64,000 nucleotides of DNA, taken from assembly GCA_964400285.1 (NCBI GenBank), contig CAYNTK010000006.1:129821-193820 (forward strand), written 5' to 3'. Within the stretch, counting starts at the first letter, position 1; each line of letters opens with the position of its first letter. A program made the position numbers and the translations under genes. Positions 1-8,932 of this stretch are shown in pieces. Source of the stretch: FEN-1279 sp964400285. Its GTDB lineage: Bacteria; Bacteroidota; Ignavibacteria; Tepidaquicellales; Tepidaquicellaceae. The notes below the pieces were generated by a model. That model saw only the letters and a list, made by a program, of their open reading frames with translations, was not told where the DNA came from and made no database searches.

Positions 1-1
1 T

Positions 2-1057
2 TTAATAGAGATATGGAGAAGCAGCAAGGAACCTGAGAAGCATTTTGGAATATTTGCTACATATTTATTATTCTTTCCTAAGTTATTAAGCGGTCCGATA
101 GAACGTGCACATAATTTTATTCCACAACTTTACCAAAACAATAAATTAAGTTACGATAACTTTGTTGAGGGATGTAAAAGATTAGTAATCGGACTTTTTA
201 TGAAATTAGTTGTAGCAGACCGCTTAGCAATATACACCAATACGATATTTAATTATCCCGAACAGCATTCTCGCATTACGTTAATTACCGCTTCCGTTTT
301 TTTTACAATCCAATTGTTTTCGGATTTTGCAGGTTATACCGAAATTGCGATTGGGTCAGCAAGAATATTGGGTTATAAATTAATGGAAAATTTCAATGCC
401 CCGTTTCTTTCAAAATCAATTACCGAATTTTGGAGTCGGTGGCACATTTCTCTTTCAAATTGGCTAAGAGATTATTTGTTTCTACCATTAAGTTATTCAA
501 TTGCTCGAAGATATATGATGAAGTCTAAAAAACTTTTTAAAACAGAATATTTATCTTATATAACGGCAGTATTAATTACAATGACAGTATGTGGAATTTG
601 GCATGGGGCGAGTTGGAATTTCGTTATATTCGGATTTTTGCAAGGTTTTATAATGTCTTTTGAGCTGGTTACACGAAAGGCAAGAAAAAAAATCAAAAGA
701 CATATACCCTCATGGATTGATACTGTATTTGGAATTTGTTTTACTTTTACTTTTTTTAGCTTTACTACGATATTTTTTAAATCAAATACTACTGCTGATG
801 CATTCACTTTTATCGAAAGGATTTTTACGGTGCAAGGTTCACTGTATATGGGCGAATGGCAGCAATTTGCTTTTTGCATTATGTCTATATTTTTACTAAT
901 ATTAATATACTTCATTAAAGTAATATGGTTGAAAGTAGATATTCTTTTAAAAACAAAATTATGGCTCATTCCTCAATTTGCTTATGCATTAATAATAATA
1001 TTAATTTTATTGCTTGGAGTATTTGATGGAGGACAATTTATATATTTTCAATTTTAG
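2..1057 (+). CDS. MBOAT-family O-acyltransferase (AlgI/DltB-like), 5' partial
   Basis: The reading frame is open from base 2, so the gene starts before the window and about 351 residues are visible. The visible part has the MBOAT hallmarks: a PKLLSGPIERA segment near the start, an FWSRWHISLSNWLRDY block, and a GIWHGASWNFVIFG block with the conserved membrane histidine, embedded in a multi-spanning hydrophobic protein. Family members of the AlgI/DltB/PatA type move acyl groups across the cytoplasmic membrane onto polysaccharide, teichoic acid or peptidoglycan. The next gene starts 5 bases after the stop codon and is SGNH-like, which is the usual two-protein arrangement (membrane channel plus extracytoplasmic transferase). 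The substrate is not visible from the sequence. An ATG at base 200 is internal and is not the start. Confidence 0.9.
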   Translation, partial: LIEIWRSSKEPEKHFGIFATYLLFFPKLLSGPIERAHNFIPQLYQNNKLSYDNFVEGCKRLVIGLFMKLVVADRLAIYTNTIFNYPEQHSRITLITASVFFTIQLFSDFAGYTEIAIGSARILGYKLMENFNAPFLSKSITEFWSRWHISLSNWLRDYLFLPLSYSIARRYMMKSKKLFKTEYLSYITAVLITMTVCGIWHGASWNFVIFGFLQGFIMSFELVTRKARKKIKRHIPSWIDTVFGICFTFTFFSFTTIFFKSNTTADAFTFIERIFTVQGSLYMGEWQQFAFCIMSIFLLILIYFIKVIWLKVDILLKTKLWLIPQFAYALIIILILLLGVFDGGQFIYFQF

Positions 1058-1062
1058 TAAAT

Positions 1063-2013
1063 ATGAATAGAAATTTTAAAATACTTTTTAAAATTTTAAT
1101 TTTTGTTTTTTCTGTTATCATACTTGATAGGGTGATTGGATTTTACTTACAAAAATATTATATCACTCAAACTTCAGGAAAGAATTATGAATTAACTTAC
1201 ATATTAAAAGACTGCAAAGCAGAAATTTTTATTTTCGGTAACTCAAGAGCAAAACATCACTATGATTCTCGTTTAATAAAGGATTCTCTTAATATGAGTT
1301 GTTATAATGCAGGGTTAGATGGTGCGCAGAGTATTTTAACATCGTATGCACAAGTTAAAGTGATAACAAAACGGTATCCACCAAAAATTATAATTCTTGA
1401 GTATAATGCAGATATTAATGTTGGTTCTATTTCGTATGATAGATTATCTGTGTTGCTACCTTATTTTGAAGTATTTCCTGAATTGCGCCCGATAATATTG
1501 TTGCGTAGCCCATATGAAAATATAAAGCTAACGTCATCTATTTACCCATATAATTCTTTAATATTAAATATTATAAGATATAATTTAGATTATGATGAAC
1601 CACGTAATCAAAGTTATGAGGGTTATGTTCCATTGAAAAATGTTATTCAAAACGAAAAATATTTTGAAAAGGAAGAAGAAATTGAAAGAAAGAAAAATTT
1701 AGAAATAAGAATAGATACAAATATGATGAATGCCTTGAAAAATATTATACAACTTTGTCAAGAAAAGAACATTCAATTGTATATAATAAACTCTCCTATT
1801 TTTCATAAGGTCAAAGAGAAAAAAATCTCTTACTCAATTTCAGAAAAAATAGCAGTTGATTATATTAATCAAAGTAAAGTGAAGTATTTTGATTATTCAT
1901 TTGATTCTACATTCAGTGGGAAATGTGAATTGTTTAATGACAGAATTCATTTAAATGAAAACGGGGCGAAAACATTTACTAATATGATAATAAAGATTTT
2001 AAAAAAGAATTAA
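1063..2013 (+). CDS. SGNH-hydrolase-like membrane-anchored protein, MBOAT partner
   Basis: 316 residues with one N-terminal hydrophobic anchor (about residues 8-25) and an extracytoplasmic domain. Block I-like FGNSRAKHH puts a candidate nucleophile at Ser61; block II-like YNAGLDG follows; and NDRIHLNENGA near the C terminus supplies the Asp-x-x-His pair typical of SGNH/GDSL folds. It follows the MBOAT gene by 5 bases, so the two are almost certainly co-transcribed. By analogy with AlgI/AlgJ-X and PatA/PatB pairs, I infer that it completes acyl transfer outside the membrane. It is too divergent to name a specific family by eye. Confidence 0.7.
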   Translation: MNRNFKILFKILIFVFSVIILDRVIGFYLQKYYITQTSGKNYELTYILKDCKAEIFIFGNSRAKHHYDSRLIKDSLNMSCYNAGLDGAQSILTSYAQVKVITKRYPPKIIILEYNADINVGSISYDRLSVLLPYFEVFPELRPIILLRSPYENIKLTSSIYPYNSLILNIIRYNLDYDEPRNQSYEGYVPLKNVIQNEKYFEKEEEIERKKNLEIRIDTNMMNALKNIIQLCQEKNIQLYIINSPIFHKVKEKKISYSISEKIAVDYINQSKVKYFDYSFDSTFSGKCELFNDRIHLNENGAKTFTNMIIKILKKN

Positions 2014-2250
2014 TCCCAAATCCATTTTAAAATATTTAAAGATAAATAATAGCTACTTAAATAAGGAATCTTTATACTATTATTTTTTTTGCTATGTAAG
2101 AAAAATAATTTCAAAAGATTTATATTTAATTATCTTGTTAAAACTGGTGATATAATATCTTTTATAAGTTTTGTAAGCTATAAAGAAAATAATTTTAAAG
2201 GAAAACTATTATTTAGATTGTGCATTTGAAATCATACATAAAACTGAATC

Positions 2251-2327
<77 letters not shown>

Positions 2328-2467
2328 AAGTTTTTTAGATTTAATTACATTATTATGTAAAAATCTTACAATGATTAAAGTTACTAATTTCTGATAACTT
2401 ATTAATTTATGTAAATAATATTTAAAATAGGAGTCAAAAACTTTATTAAAAAGGTATTTAATCCACA

Positions 2468-2507
2468 TCTGTCCAAAATAAGTATTTAAAAAAATATTTT
2501 GGACAGA
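2468..2507. repeat. 13-bp inverted repeat (TGTCCAAAATA/TATTTTGGACA type)
   Basis: TCTGTCCAAAATA at 2468-2480 is the exact reverse complement of TATTTTGGACAGA at 2495-2507, with a 14-base AT spacer. There is no T-run typical of a terminator. The 12-base core recurs exactly at 2730-2741. It could be a relic of a mobile-element end or a binding site. Confidence 0.7.
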
Positions 2508-2729
2508 ATATACAAAATTAAAGAGTAATGATACATTGATTGCTCCCTGAAAATGGTATAAAAACAAATCAATTATGTAATATTCATTTTGTATTTTTTA
2601 ATAAAATGTTTTGGACTGCATATTCAACATAAAATTAAATATAATAGGGTTCGTTTTGGAAAATGCAAAATTAAATAAAAAATCTATCCAAATTATCTTA
2701 AAAATCAATTTTTATTCAAGTTCCATTTT

Positions 2730-2741
2730 TATTTTGGACAG
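2730..2741 (+). repeat. Third copy of the TATTTTGGACAG 12-mer
   Basis: An exact 12-base match to the right arm of the inverted repeat at 2495-2506, 223 bases downstream in direct orientation. A shorter relative, TTTTGGACTG, lies at 2609-2618. Confidence 0.7.
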
Positions 2742-2796
2742 CTATGTATTAAATGTTTATATTCAGTAATTTAAAACAGAATTACTAAATAAAAAC

Positions 2797-2822
2797 GGAG
2801 TATCATAATAAATTGATACTCC
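2797..2822. repeat. 9-bp hairpin at the edge of a gene fragment
   Basis: GGAGTATCA at 2797-2805 pairs perfectly with TGATACTCC at 2814-2822 across an 8-base loop, with As before and TTTC after. It could work as a weak terminator in either direction. The coding frame of the next feature becomes open inside this hairpin, so it may also mark a recombination junction. Confidence 0.5.
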
Positions 2823-3195
2823 TTTCAAAGTTAAATTTGAATATATATATTCAGCTGATTGTGATATCTCTGATTATTCTGAGGCACATAAATATGATGC
2901 AAGTGGTAAATTGATTATGAAGGTAATAAAAAAGTATAATTATGAGAAACAAGTAGTAGAAAAGTCAATATACAGTGATGATTTAAAGTTAAATTATACT
3001 TTTTATTACGGGTATGATGAAACAGGAAATTGTATTAAAATTACTAAAAAGCTATCTGATGAGTCAGTAGAATGGAAAAACTTATATACTTATGATATAA
3101 ACGGAATTTGCACAGAGATAAAAAGTTATGATTCTAATGAAAATTTGAAATCATATTTGAAGTATGCTTTTGAGTATTATAATAATTCAAATTGA
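2812..3195 (+). pseudogene. Truncated gene fragment with YD-like repeats, no start codon
   Basis: The frame opens right after two TAA stops at 2806-2811 and runs to TGA at 3193-3195. The protein-like sequence continues upstream of the first possible start (TTG at 2911): it reads smoothly from about 2815, with short aromatic repeats of the kind KYDASGKLI, YGYDETGNCIK and YTYDINGICTEI. Repeats of this type occur in RHS/YD-like and Bacteroidota-specific secreted proteins. No ATG and no signal peptide precede it, so I read it as the 3' part of a gene whose 5' part was lost. An unrecognised intact small protein starting at TTG 2911 is the alternative. Confidence 0.5.
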
Positions 3196-3363
3196 ATTTT
3201 TTGAAAATTATGACCCAATCTTATAATTTATTGAATAACAGTATTTTATATAAGCAATTTGTTTTTTTGGTATTTTTAAATTATTTTTACATTTTCTATC
3301 CTTGAATAATTTGTTAAAAATTATTATATTAATTGTTTATTAGAAATTTGTTTAAAGGTATAT

Positions 3364-3591
3364 ATGAAAAAGAATTTTCATCCGAAATATTATAAATGTA
3401 ACGTAATTTGCAATTGCGGTGAAAACCGAGGGGTTTTATTTACAACTCGTTCAACTGTTCCCGAAATAAAAGTCGAAATATGTTCATTATGTCATCCATT
3501 TTTCACTGGAACCCAAAAAATAGTTGATACTGCCGGTAGAGTTGAAAAATATATGAAGAAATATGGAACGAAGAAGAAAGTTACACAATAA
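3364..3591 (+). CDS. rpmE: 50S ribosomal protein L31
   Basis: 75 residues, normal for bL31. The zinc-type (C+) form is indicated by Cys16 and Cys18 in the N-terminal CNCG segment and by Cys40-x2-Cys43 in CSLCHPFFTG, followed by the typical FFTGTQKIVDTAGRVEKY tail. It is a component of the large ribosomal subunit and bridges to the small subunit. It starts at ATG after an AT-rich leader and is followed by a strong intrinsic terminator, so it is probably a single-gene unit. Confidence 0.95.
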   Translation: MKKNFHPKYYKCNVICNCGENRGVLFTTRSTVPEIKVEICSLCHPFFTGTQKIVDTAGRVEKYMKKYGTKKKVTQ

Positions 3592-3617
3592 TATATTTTA
3601 ACAATAAGTTTATTTTA

Positions 3618-3647
3618 GCCAGTTGTTTTATTCAACTGGCTTTTTTA
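3618..3647 (+). terminator. Intrinsic terminator after rpmE
   Basis: GCCAGTTG at 3618-3625 pairs with CAACTGGC at 3633-3640 over a 7-base loop and is followed directly by TTTTTTATTT. Confidence 0.9.
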
Positions 3648-3687
3648 TTTAAATTTAATCATAAACTAAAAATAAATTCTCGACAAA

Positions 3688-4947
3688 ATGAATATTCTAA
3701 TTTTCGAAGATAATTTTTGGAGCAATTTATATCCTGTTTCTATCCTAAGACCTGTTTATGATATTATAACAGGGGCATACACAAACAGAGAAAGACTTGA
3801 GAAAATAATACCCTCCAAGTATAAGGTTTCTCTTCATTGCAGAAATTTATTGTCATCTTTGGTAAAGTCCGAAAACAAGAATAAAATAGTAAACCAAATA
3901 ACAAAAGATGAATACATCTTTATAAATGGAAGCATATTATATAATGAAGATTTTGTGATGTGGTTGATAAAGAAAATGAAAATTAATTCGGCACTTAAAG
4001 ATGGAGATAAGGTAATAGCAGCAAAAGTTTCCAAAGACAAATTAACATATTTAAAACATAAAATCGAAAACATAAATATAGATAACACTCTTTCCGTTAA
4101 GGATTTTGATTATCTTAATTTATTTATTGATGAAGAAGTAATCGAAAAATATTCTATAAAAACAATTAATTATGTCTGGGATATTGTAAAATATTTCGAT
4201 GCAATTTTAGTAAAAGATTTATTTTATATAGGCAGAAATAAAAAGAAAAATAGCTTTCATTCAAAAGTTTCAGCAGTTAATTTAAAAAATATTGGGATTG
4301 CAAGGTCAGCAAATATTTATCCAAGTGTTGTGTTAGATGCAGAGGAAGGAATAATTATTATCGATGAAAATGCTGTTATTGAACCATTTACGTATATAAA
4401 AGGTCCTGTTTATATTGGTAAAAATGTTTTAGTAAAATCTGGAGCAAAAATATACGGTCCTTGCAGTTTTGGAACAGGTTGTAAAATTACGGGTGAAATA
4501 TCAGGTTCAATTTTTCATTCAAATGTAAACAAACAGCACGATGGATTTATAGGGAACTCATATGCCTGTCCGTTTGTAAATTTTGGTGCAGATACTGTTA
4601 CGAGCAATTTGAAAAATAATTATTCTAAGATTCGCGTAAAATTTAATGGCGAACAGATAAATACGTGTATGCAATTTCTCGGGACGATAGTAGGTGACCA
4701 CTCTAAATTTGGAATTAATACTATGTTGAATACAGGAACGATAGTAGGAATATTTGCAAATATTGCTGGTGGAGGTTTTCCTGATAAGCAAATAGATTCT
4801 TTTTCGTGGAATATTCTTGGAAGTCAACCAGCAAGGTATAAGATAGAAGAGGCAATTTCAACTGCAAAAATTGTAATGTCGAGAAGGCATATAGAAATGT
4901 CAAAAGAATATGAAGAACTGGTAAGAGATATTTACAAAGTAATTTGA
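3688..4947 (+). CDS. Alternative GlmU-type sugar nucleotidyltransferase/acetyltransferase
   Basis: 419 residues. The start MNILIFEDNFWSNLYPVSILRP and the following RPVYDIITGAYTNRERL match the divergent GlmU-like family of Bacteroidota (the alt_bact_glmU type), in which a degenerate nucleotidyltransferase domain occupies about residues 1-190. From about residue 200 hexapeptide repeats of a left-handed beta-helix follow (for example IGKNVLVKSGAKIYGPCSF), with the HSNVNKQHDGFIGNSY and GADTVTSNLKNNYS blocks typical of the acyltransferase half. The family is thought to make UDP-GlcNAc from glucosamine-1-phosphate for cell-wall and LPS synthesis. Whether both halves are active cannot be told here. 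It stands alone and ends in TGA. Confidence 0.8.
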   Translation: MNILIFEDNFWSNLYPVSILRPVYDIITGAYTNRERLEKIIPSKYKVSLHCRNLLSSLVKSENKNKIVNQITKDEYIFINGSILYNEDFVMWLIKKMKINSALKDGDKVIAAKVSKDKLTYLKHKIENINIDNTLSVKDFDYLNLFIDEEVIEKYSIKTINYVWDIVKYFDAILVKDLFYIGRNKKKNSFHSKVSAVNLKNIGIARSANIYPSVVLDAEEGIIIIDENAVIEPFTYIKGPVYIGKNVLVKSGAKIYGPCSFGTGCKITGEISGSIFHSNVNKQHDGFIGNSYACPFVNFGADTVTSNLKNNYSKIRVKFNGEQINTCMQFLGTIVGDHSKFGINTMLNTGTIVGIFANIAGGGFPDKQIDSFSWNILGSQPARYKIEEAISTAKIVMSRRHIEMSKEYEELVRDIYKVI

Positions 4948-5003
4948 GCTTAAAAGGTTGGAAGCCTTATAAATTTTTATAGATATTAGAAATAAAATTT
5001 TTA

Positions 5004-6566
5004 ATGAAGAAATATTACCCTCTTATAATTTCACTTCTGATTTTTTGGGTTGCAATAATAATAATTTTCTTTTTTACAATTAGTAATACTGGTGGACATT
5101 TGTTTTACACTCTCGACGATCCATATATTCACATGGCAATTGCTAAAAATCTTGTAAAGCATGGAATATGGGGAATAACTAAATATGAATTTACATCTTG
5201 TTCATCTTCTCCTCTTTGGACTTTAATTTTATCATTTTCATTTTTATTTGTTGGGATTAAAGATTTTCTCCCTTTTGTTTTGAATGTTTTTTTTGCTTCA
5301 TTAACAGCAGTTTTTATATTTAATTTTATTGTTAAGTTTACCGATAGTAATTTAACCATCTTTTCTGTTATTATTTCGGTTTTATTTTTTAGTCCTTTCA
5401 TTACGGTTATATTTACTGGGCTTGAGCACAGTTTGTATACAATGATAATTATTTTAATTGCGATTTTTTTATATAAGATTTTAGGTGAAAAAGAAAATAA
5501 AAAATCCATCTATATTTTATATGTATTGATAATTTTACTTACTTTGACAAGATACGAAGGTTTGTTTGTGGCTTTTTCATTGTTCTTGATTTTTATTTAC
5601 AGAAGAAAATTTTTAATTGCTTTTCTTATTCTGATTTTTGCTTTTATTTCTTTTTTAGCAGTGGGATTTATATCTGTTTTTAATGATTGGCATTTTTTTC
5701 CTAACTCCGTTTTGCTTAAGAGCCCAGTCCCAGTAACCGATATATGGTCTTTTATTAAAGAAACATTTTATCCTCGTTTTTTGAGAATATTCTGGGCTTA
5801 TAACAGAATTTTTGTTCTTGTTTTTATTTCTTTCGTTATTTTTCTACATTTAAGAAAAAATAAAGAGTTGTCCCCTTTTAAAGCTTTAATTTTCTTCTTT
5901 ATGTCTGTTACCTTTCTGCACATTCAATTTGCAATGACAGGTTCGCTACTTCGTTATGAAATGTATATTATTGCTCTTGGTATTTTTGTTAATTCTGTTT
6001 TAATTATTATTTTTCTCAAGGAGAAAAAAAATATTATAAAAATATATACAAAAATTTTTTTATTCATCTTAGTTTTATTTTTTTCTATCAGTATTTTTAA
6101 AGCGGTAAAAAATGTTCCAATTGCATCTACGAATATATTTCAAATGCAATATCAAATGTCAAAGTTTATAGGAAGATTTTATGAAGGAAAAACCATTGCA
6201 TTAAATGATATTGGTGCAGTAAATTTTTATTCTGATGTTAAGTGTGTAGATTTATGGGGGCTTGCTAATAAGGAAATTGGAGATTATAGAAGACAAAAAG
6301 CTTATAATACGAATATTATTTATTCCGTGAACAAAGAAAAAAATACAGAGATTGCTATTGTGTTTGAATCATGGTTTAAACAATATGGAGGTCTTCCATC
6401 GAACTGGTATGAAGCAGGTAAATGGACAATTCCCAATAATATAACTTGCGGTTCGGATAGTGTAACTTTTTATGCGATTGATAGTGCAAAATTTTTGAAA
6501 CTGCAAGATAATTTAAAATCATTTTCAAAAGAATTACCATTTCAAGTTTTACAAAAGGGTTACTAA
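5004..6566 (+). CDS. GT-C type membrane glycosyltransferase-like protein
   Basis: 520 residues with about ten hydrophobic segments and a short soluble C-terminal part. The first periplasmic loop contains LDDPYIHMAIAKNLVKHG, the Asp-Asp motif of GT-C enzymes (ArnT/PMT/GT39-like), followed by a TSCSSSPLWTLIL segment similar to the TSPLWTLLLA block found in many bacterial homologues. Such proteins use polyprenyl-phosphate-linked sugars to modify lipids or proteins on the outer face of the membrane. Acceptor and donor are unknown. It begins about 55 bases after the GlmU-like gene, so co-transcription is possible. Confidence 0.65.
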   Translation: MKKYYPLIISLLIFWVAIIIIFFFTISNTGGHLFYTLDDPYIHMAIAKNLVKHGIWGITKYEFTSCSSSPLWTLILSFSFLFVGIKDFLPFVLNVFFASLTAVFIFNFIVKFTDSNLTIFSVIISVLFFSPFITVIFTGLEHSLYTMIIILIAIFLYKILGEKENKKSIYILYVLIILLTLTRYEGLFVAFSLFLIFIYRRKFLIAFLILIFAFISFLAVGFISVFNDWHFFPNSVLLKSPVPVTDIWSFIKETFYPRFLRIFWAYNRIFVLVFISFVIFLHLRKNKELSPFKALIFFFMSVTFLHIQFAMTGSLLRYEMYIIALGIFVNSVLIIIFLKEKKNIIKIYTKIFLFILVLFFSISIFKAVKNVPIASTNIFQMQYQMSKFIGRFYEGKTIALNDIGAVNFYSDVKCVDLWGLANKEIGDYRRQKAYNTNIIYSVNKEKNTEIAIVFESWFKQYGGLPSNWYEAGKWTIPNNITCGSDSVTFYAIDSAKFLKLQDNLKSFSKELPFQVLQKGY

Positions 6567-6669
6567 GAAGATTAATTTTATAATGCTTTTTGAATCGCTT
6601 ATTATGTTTAAAATTGGTATTTTTAAATACTTTTCAAGAATTTTAATAAATCCTTAAAAAATTAATTAT

Positions 6670-7869
6670 ATGAATACAAAAGATTATATAGAAATTGAAG
6701 AAAAATACGGTGCTCATAATTATCATCCGCTCGATGTGGTAATCGAGAAGGCACAGGGGGTCTGGGTATGGGATGTTGACGGTAATAAGTATCTCGATTG
6801 TCTTGCCGCATATTCTGCAGTAAATCAAGGACATTGCCATCCGCGGATCATCGATGTAATGAAAAAGCAAGCCGATAAAGTTACGTTGACCTCTCGCGCC
6901 TTTAGAAATAACCAGTTGCCTTTGCTCTGTAAAGAACTATGTGAATTAACCGGTTATGAAATGGTATTACCTATGAATTCAGGGGCGGAAGCAGTTGAAA
7001 CAGCACTTAAAGCTGCAAGAAAATGGGGCTACAAAATAAAAGGTGTTCCAGAAGGAAAAGCAGAAATAATTGCTTGCACGAATAATTTTGCAGGAAGAAC
7101 TATTTCTATCGTTACATTCTCAACAGAAGAACAATATAAAGACGGATTTGGACCATTTACACCAGGATTTAAAATAGTTGAATACGGAAATGTAGATGAT
7201 TTTGAAAAGGCGATAACACCTAATACAGTTGCTTTTATAGTAGAACCAATCCAAGGTGAAGGTGGAGTAATAGTGCCGCCAGAAGGATATTTGAAAAAGA
7301 TTTATGAAGTTTGTAAAAAGAATAATGTATTACTAATTGCTGATGAAATTCAGTCCGGACTTGGCAGGAGTGGAAAACTCTTTGCTTATGAATACGATGG
7401 AATAAAACCCGATATGGTAACGATAGGTAAAGCATTGTCAGGTGGATGTTATCCTGTATCTGCGGTTTTGTCTTCAAAGAGTGTTATTGGTGTTTTCAAT
7501 CCGGGTGACCACGGTTCCACATTTGGAGGGAATCCTCTTGGATGTGCAATAGCAAGAGAAAGTTTAAAAGTATTAGTTGAAGAGAAGTTAATAGAAAAAT
7601 CTTTTGAACTGGGTGAGTATTTTAGAGGAAAGTTGCGGGAAATAAAAACAGATTATGTAAAAGAAATAAGGGGGAAAGGATTATTTATTGGCGTTGAATT
7701 AAAGAAGGAAGCTGGTGGTGCGAGAAGATTCTGTGAAGGATTGATGAAGCTTGGAGTTCTTTGTAAAGAGACACACGAACATGTAATTCGTTTTGCACCT
7801 CCTTTAGTAATCACAAAAGGTGAGATTGATTGGGCAGTAGAGCAGGTGAAAAAAGTACTGAGTGTTTAG
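6670..7869 (+). CDS. rocD: Ornithine--oxo-acid aminotransferase
   Basis: 399 residues, the normal length for this class-III PLP aminotransferase. The N-terminal EEKYGAHNYHPLDVVI block and the YSAVNQGHCHP segment are diagnostic for ornithine aminotransferase. PLP-site residues are visible: SGAEAVETA for the phosphate cup, Asp225 in ADEIQSG, and the Schiff-base Lys254 in TIGKALSGG. It converts ornithine and 2-oxoglutarate to glutamate semialdehyde and glutamate, linking arginine and proline metabolism in the cytoplasm. It is monocistronic by appearance, with a terminator 30 bases after the stop. Codon use is slightly richer in GC at the 5' end than its neighbours, as expected for a conserved enzyme. 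Confidence 0.95.
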   Translation: MNTKDYIEIEEKYGAHNYHPLDVVIEKAQGVWVWDVDGNKYLDCLAAYSAVNQGHCHPRIIDVMKKQADKVTLTSRAFRNNQLPLLCKELCELTGYEMVLPMNSGAEAVETALKAARKWGYKIKGVPEGKAEIIACTNNFAGRTISIVTFSTEEQYKDGFGPFTPGFKIVEYGNVDDFEKAITPNTVAFIVEPIQGEGGVIVPPEGYLKKIYEVCKKNNVLLIADEIQSGLGRSGKLFAYEYDGIKPDMVTIGKALSGGCYPVSAVLSSKSVIGVFNPGDHGSTFGGNPLGCAIARESLKVLVEEKLIEKSFELGEYFRGKLREIKTDYVKEIRGKGLFIGVELKKEAGGARRFCEGLMKLGVLCKETHEHVIRFAPPLVITKGEIDWAVEQVKKVLSV

Positions 7870-7898
7870 GATTTATCGAGTTCATATAGTATGTAGAG

Positions 7899-7934
7899 TG
7901 TGTCAGGTTAATAATCTGACACATTTTTATTTTT
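7899..7934 (+). terminator. Intrinsic terminator after rocD
   Basis: TGTGTCAG at 7899-7906 pairs with CTGACACA at 7916-7923 and is followed by TTTTTATTTTT. Confidence 0.9.
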
Positions 7935-7973
7935 GTTACGTATATTAAAGATAGAAAAATTAATATACTAATT

Positions 7974-8138
7974 ATGAAAAAAGTTTTAGGATATTTAATA
8001 GCAATTATAGGGTTTGTTTTGATTTTAATTAGTGCTATTAACTACATATTTAGTTTGAATTTTCAAACGACTGCTTTATTTGTAATAGGAATTGTTTTTA
8101 TAATATTTGGAATGGGTATTGTAAAAAAAATTAAATAA
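7974..8138 (+). CDS. Small two-helix membrane protein
   Basis: 54 residues starting MKKVLGYLIAIIGFVLIL, with two hydrophobic segments (about residues 5-26 and 34-49) separated by a short polar loop, and a basic C-terminal tail VKKIK. It lies between the rocD terminator and the next gene, which starts 14 bases after its stop, so the two are probably co-transcribed. The ATG, the even hydrophobic pattern and the tight spacing support a real gene. I do not recognise the family. Confidence 0.55.
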   Translation: MKKVLGYLIAIIGFVLILISAINYIFSLNFQTTALFVIGIVFIIFGMGIVKKIK

Positions 8139-8152
8139 ATAATATTTCATAA

Positions 8153-8932
8153 ATGAGTAGTTTTCAAAAAAGATATAATGATGAAGTAACAAGGGGGTTG
8201 CATAGATATAAACCTTCTGGGGTTTTAACAAAAGAAGATATAATTCATTTGCCCGAACTTATTAATAAATATTTAAATTTTACAGGGGTAATAGGTAAAG
8301 AGAAACTTCATAACATCAGAATAAAATTTACAGGTAAAATAAAAACAAAACCAAACGGGAAATGGATGAAATTTGAATCTGAACAATATAATTTTTTTGA
8401 TGAACCGACAAGGATATTTTATATAAAATCTAAAATGTTTGGAATTCCATTCACTGGATTGCATTTATTTATTGGAGCAAATGCAACTATGGAGATAAAA
8501 ATAGCTTCATTGTTTAAAGTTGTTAATGCAAAAGGACAGGAAATGAATAAGAGTGAAACGGTAACAATTTTCAACGATATGTGTCTACTTGCACCTGCTT
8601 CTTTAATCGATAAAAATATAAAATGGAAAGTTCTCAGTCCACTCAAGGTGAAAGCAATTTTTACAAATCAGGGAAATGAAATTTCGGCGATATTATATTT
8701 CAACAAGGAAGGTAAGCTGATAAACTTTGAATCGAACGATAGATATATGTCATCAGATGGAAAGAAGTATTTAAATTATAAATGGACAACGCCTGTTTCT
8801 GAGTATATTGATTTTAAAGGGAGAAAAATTCCATACATTGCAAAAGCTATTTGGCACAGGCCAGAAGGTGAATATTGTTATGGTGAATTTTATTTAAAAG
8901 AAATTGAATATAATTGTAGTAGCAATAGTTAA
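8153..8932 (+). CDS. DUF6544-like protein
   Basis: 259 residues, no signal peptide or membrane segment. The order of features matches a family of unknown function (DUF6544): LPELINKYLNFTGVIGKEK near residue 30, a KWMKFESEQYNFF block, AKGQEMNKSETVTIFNDM near residue 130 followed by CLLAPASLI, and late blocks YFNKEGKLINFES and YIDFKGRKIPYIAKAIWH. The family often sits beside membrane proteins; here a two-helix membrane protein precedes it by 14 bases. No enzymatic function is known to me. It converges on the tspO gene with no gap. Confidence 0.6.
   Translation: MSSFQKRYNDEVTRGLHRYKPSGVLTKEDIIHLPELINKYLNFTGVIGKEKLHNIRIKFTGKIKTKPNGKWMKFESEQYNFFDEPTRIFYIKSKMFGIPFTGLHLFIGANATMEIKIASLFKVVNAKGQEMNKSETVTIFNDMCLLAPASLIDKNIKWKVLSPLKVKAIFTNQGNEISAILYFNKEGKLINFESNDRYMSSDGKKYLNYKWTTPVSEYIDFKGRKIPYIAKAIWHRPEGEYCYGEFYLKEIEYNCSSNS

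Larger units (their letters stand above)
2328..2811. other. AT-rich non-coding patch with dispersed 12-mer repeats
   Basis: About 480 bases between tRNA-Pro and a gene fragment show no credible gene. An 84-codon minus-strand frame here runs into the tRNA and looks random. The patch holds three copies of TATTTTGGACAG (annotated separately), partial copies of the same word near 2609 and 2656, and the left arm of a hairpin at 2797. It may be the scar of an insertion or deletion. Confidence 0.6.

Noticed and set aside
556..969. 137-residue minus-strand ORF
   Set aside because: Antisense to the MBOAT gene across its conserved His block; shadow frame.
2812..3195. RHS/YD-repeat toxin gene
   Set aside because: Only short YD-like repeats are present, with no toxin domain, immunity gene or start codon; reported as a fragment only.
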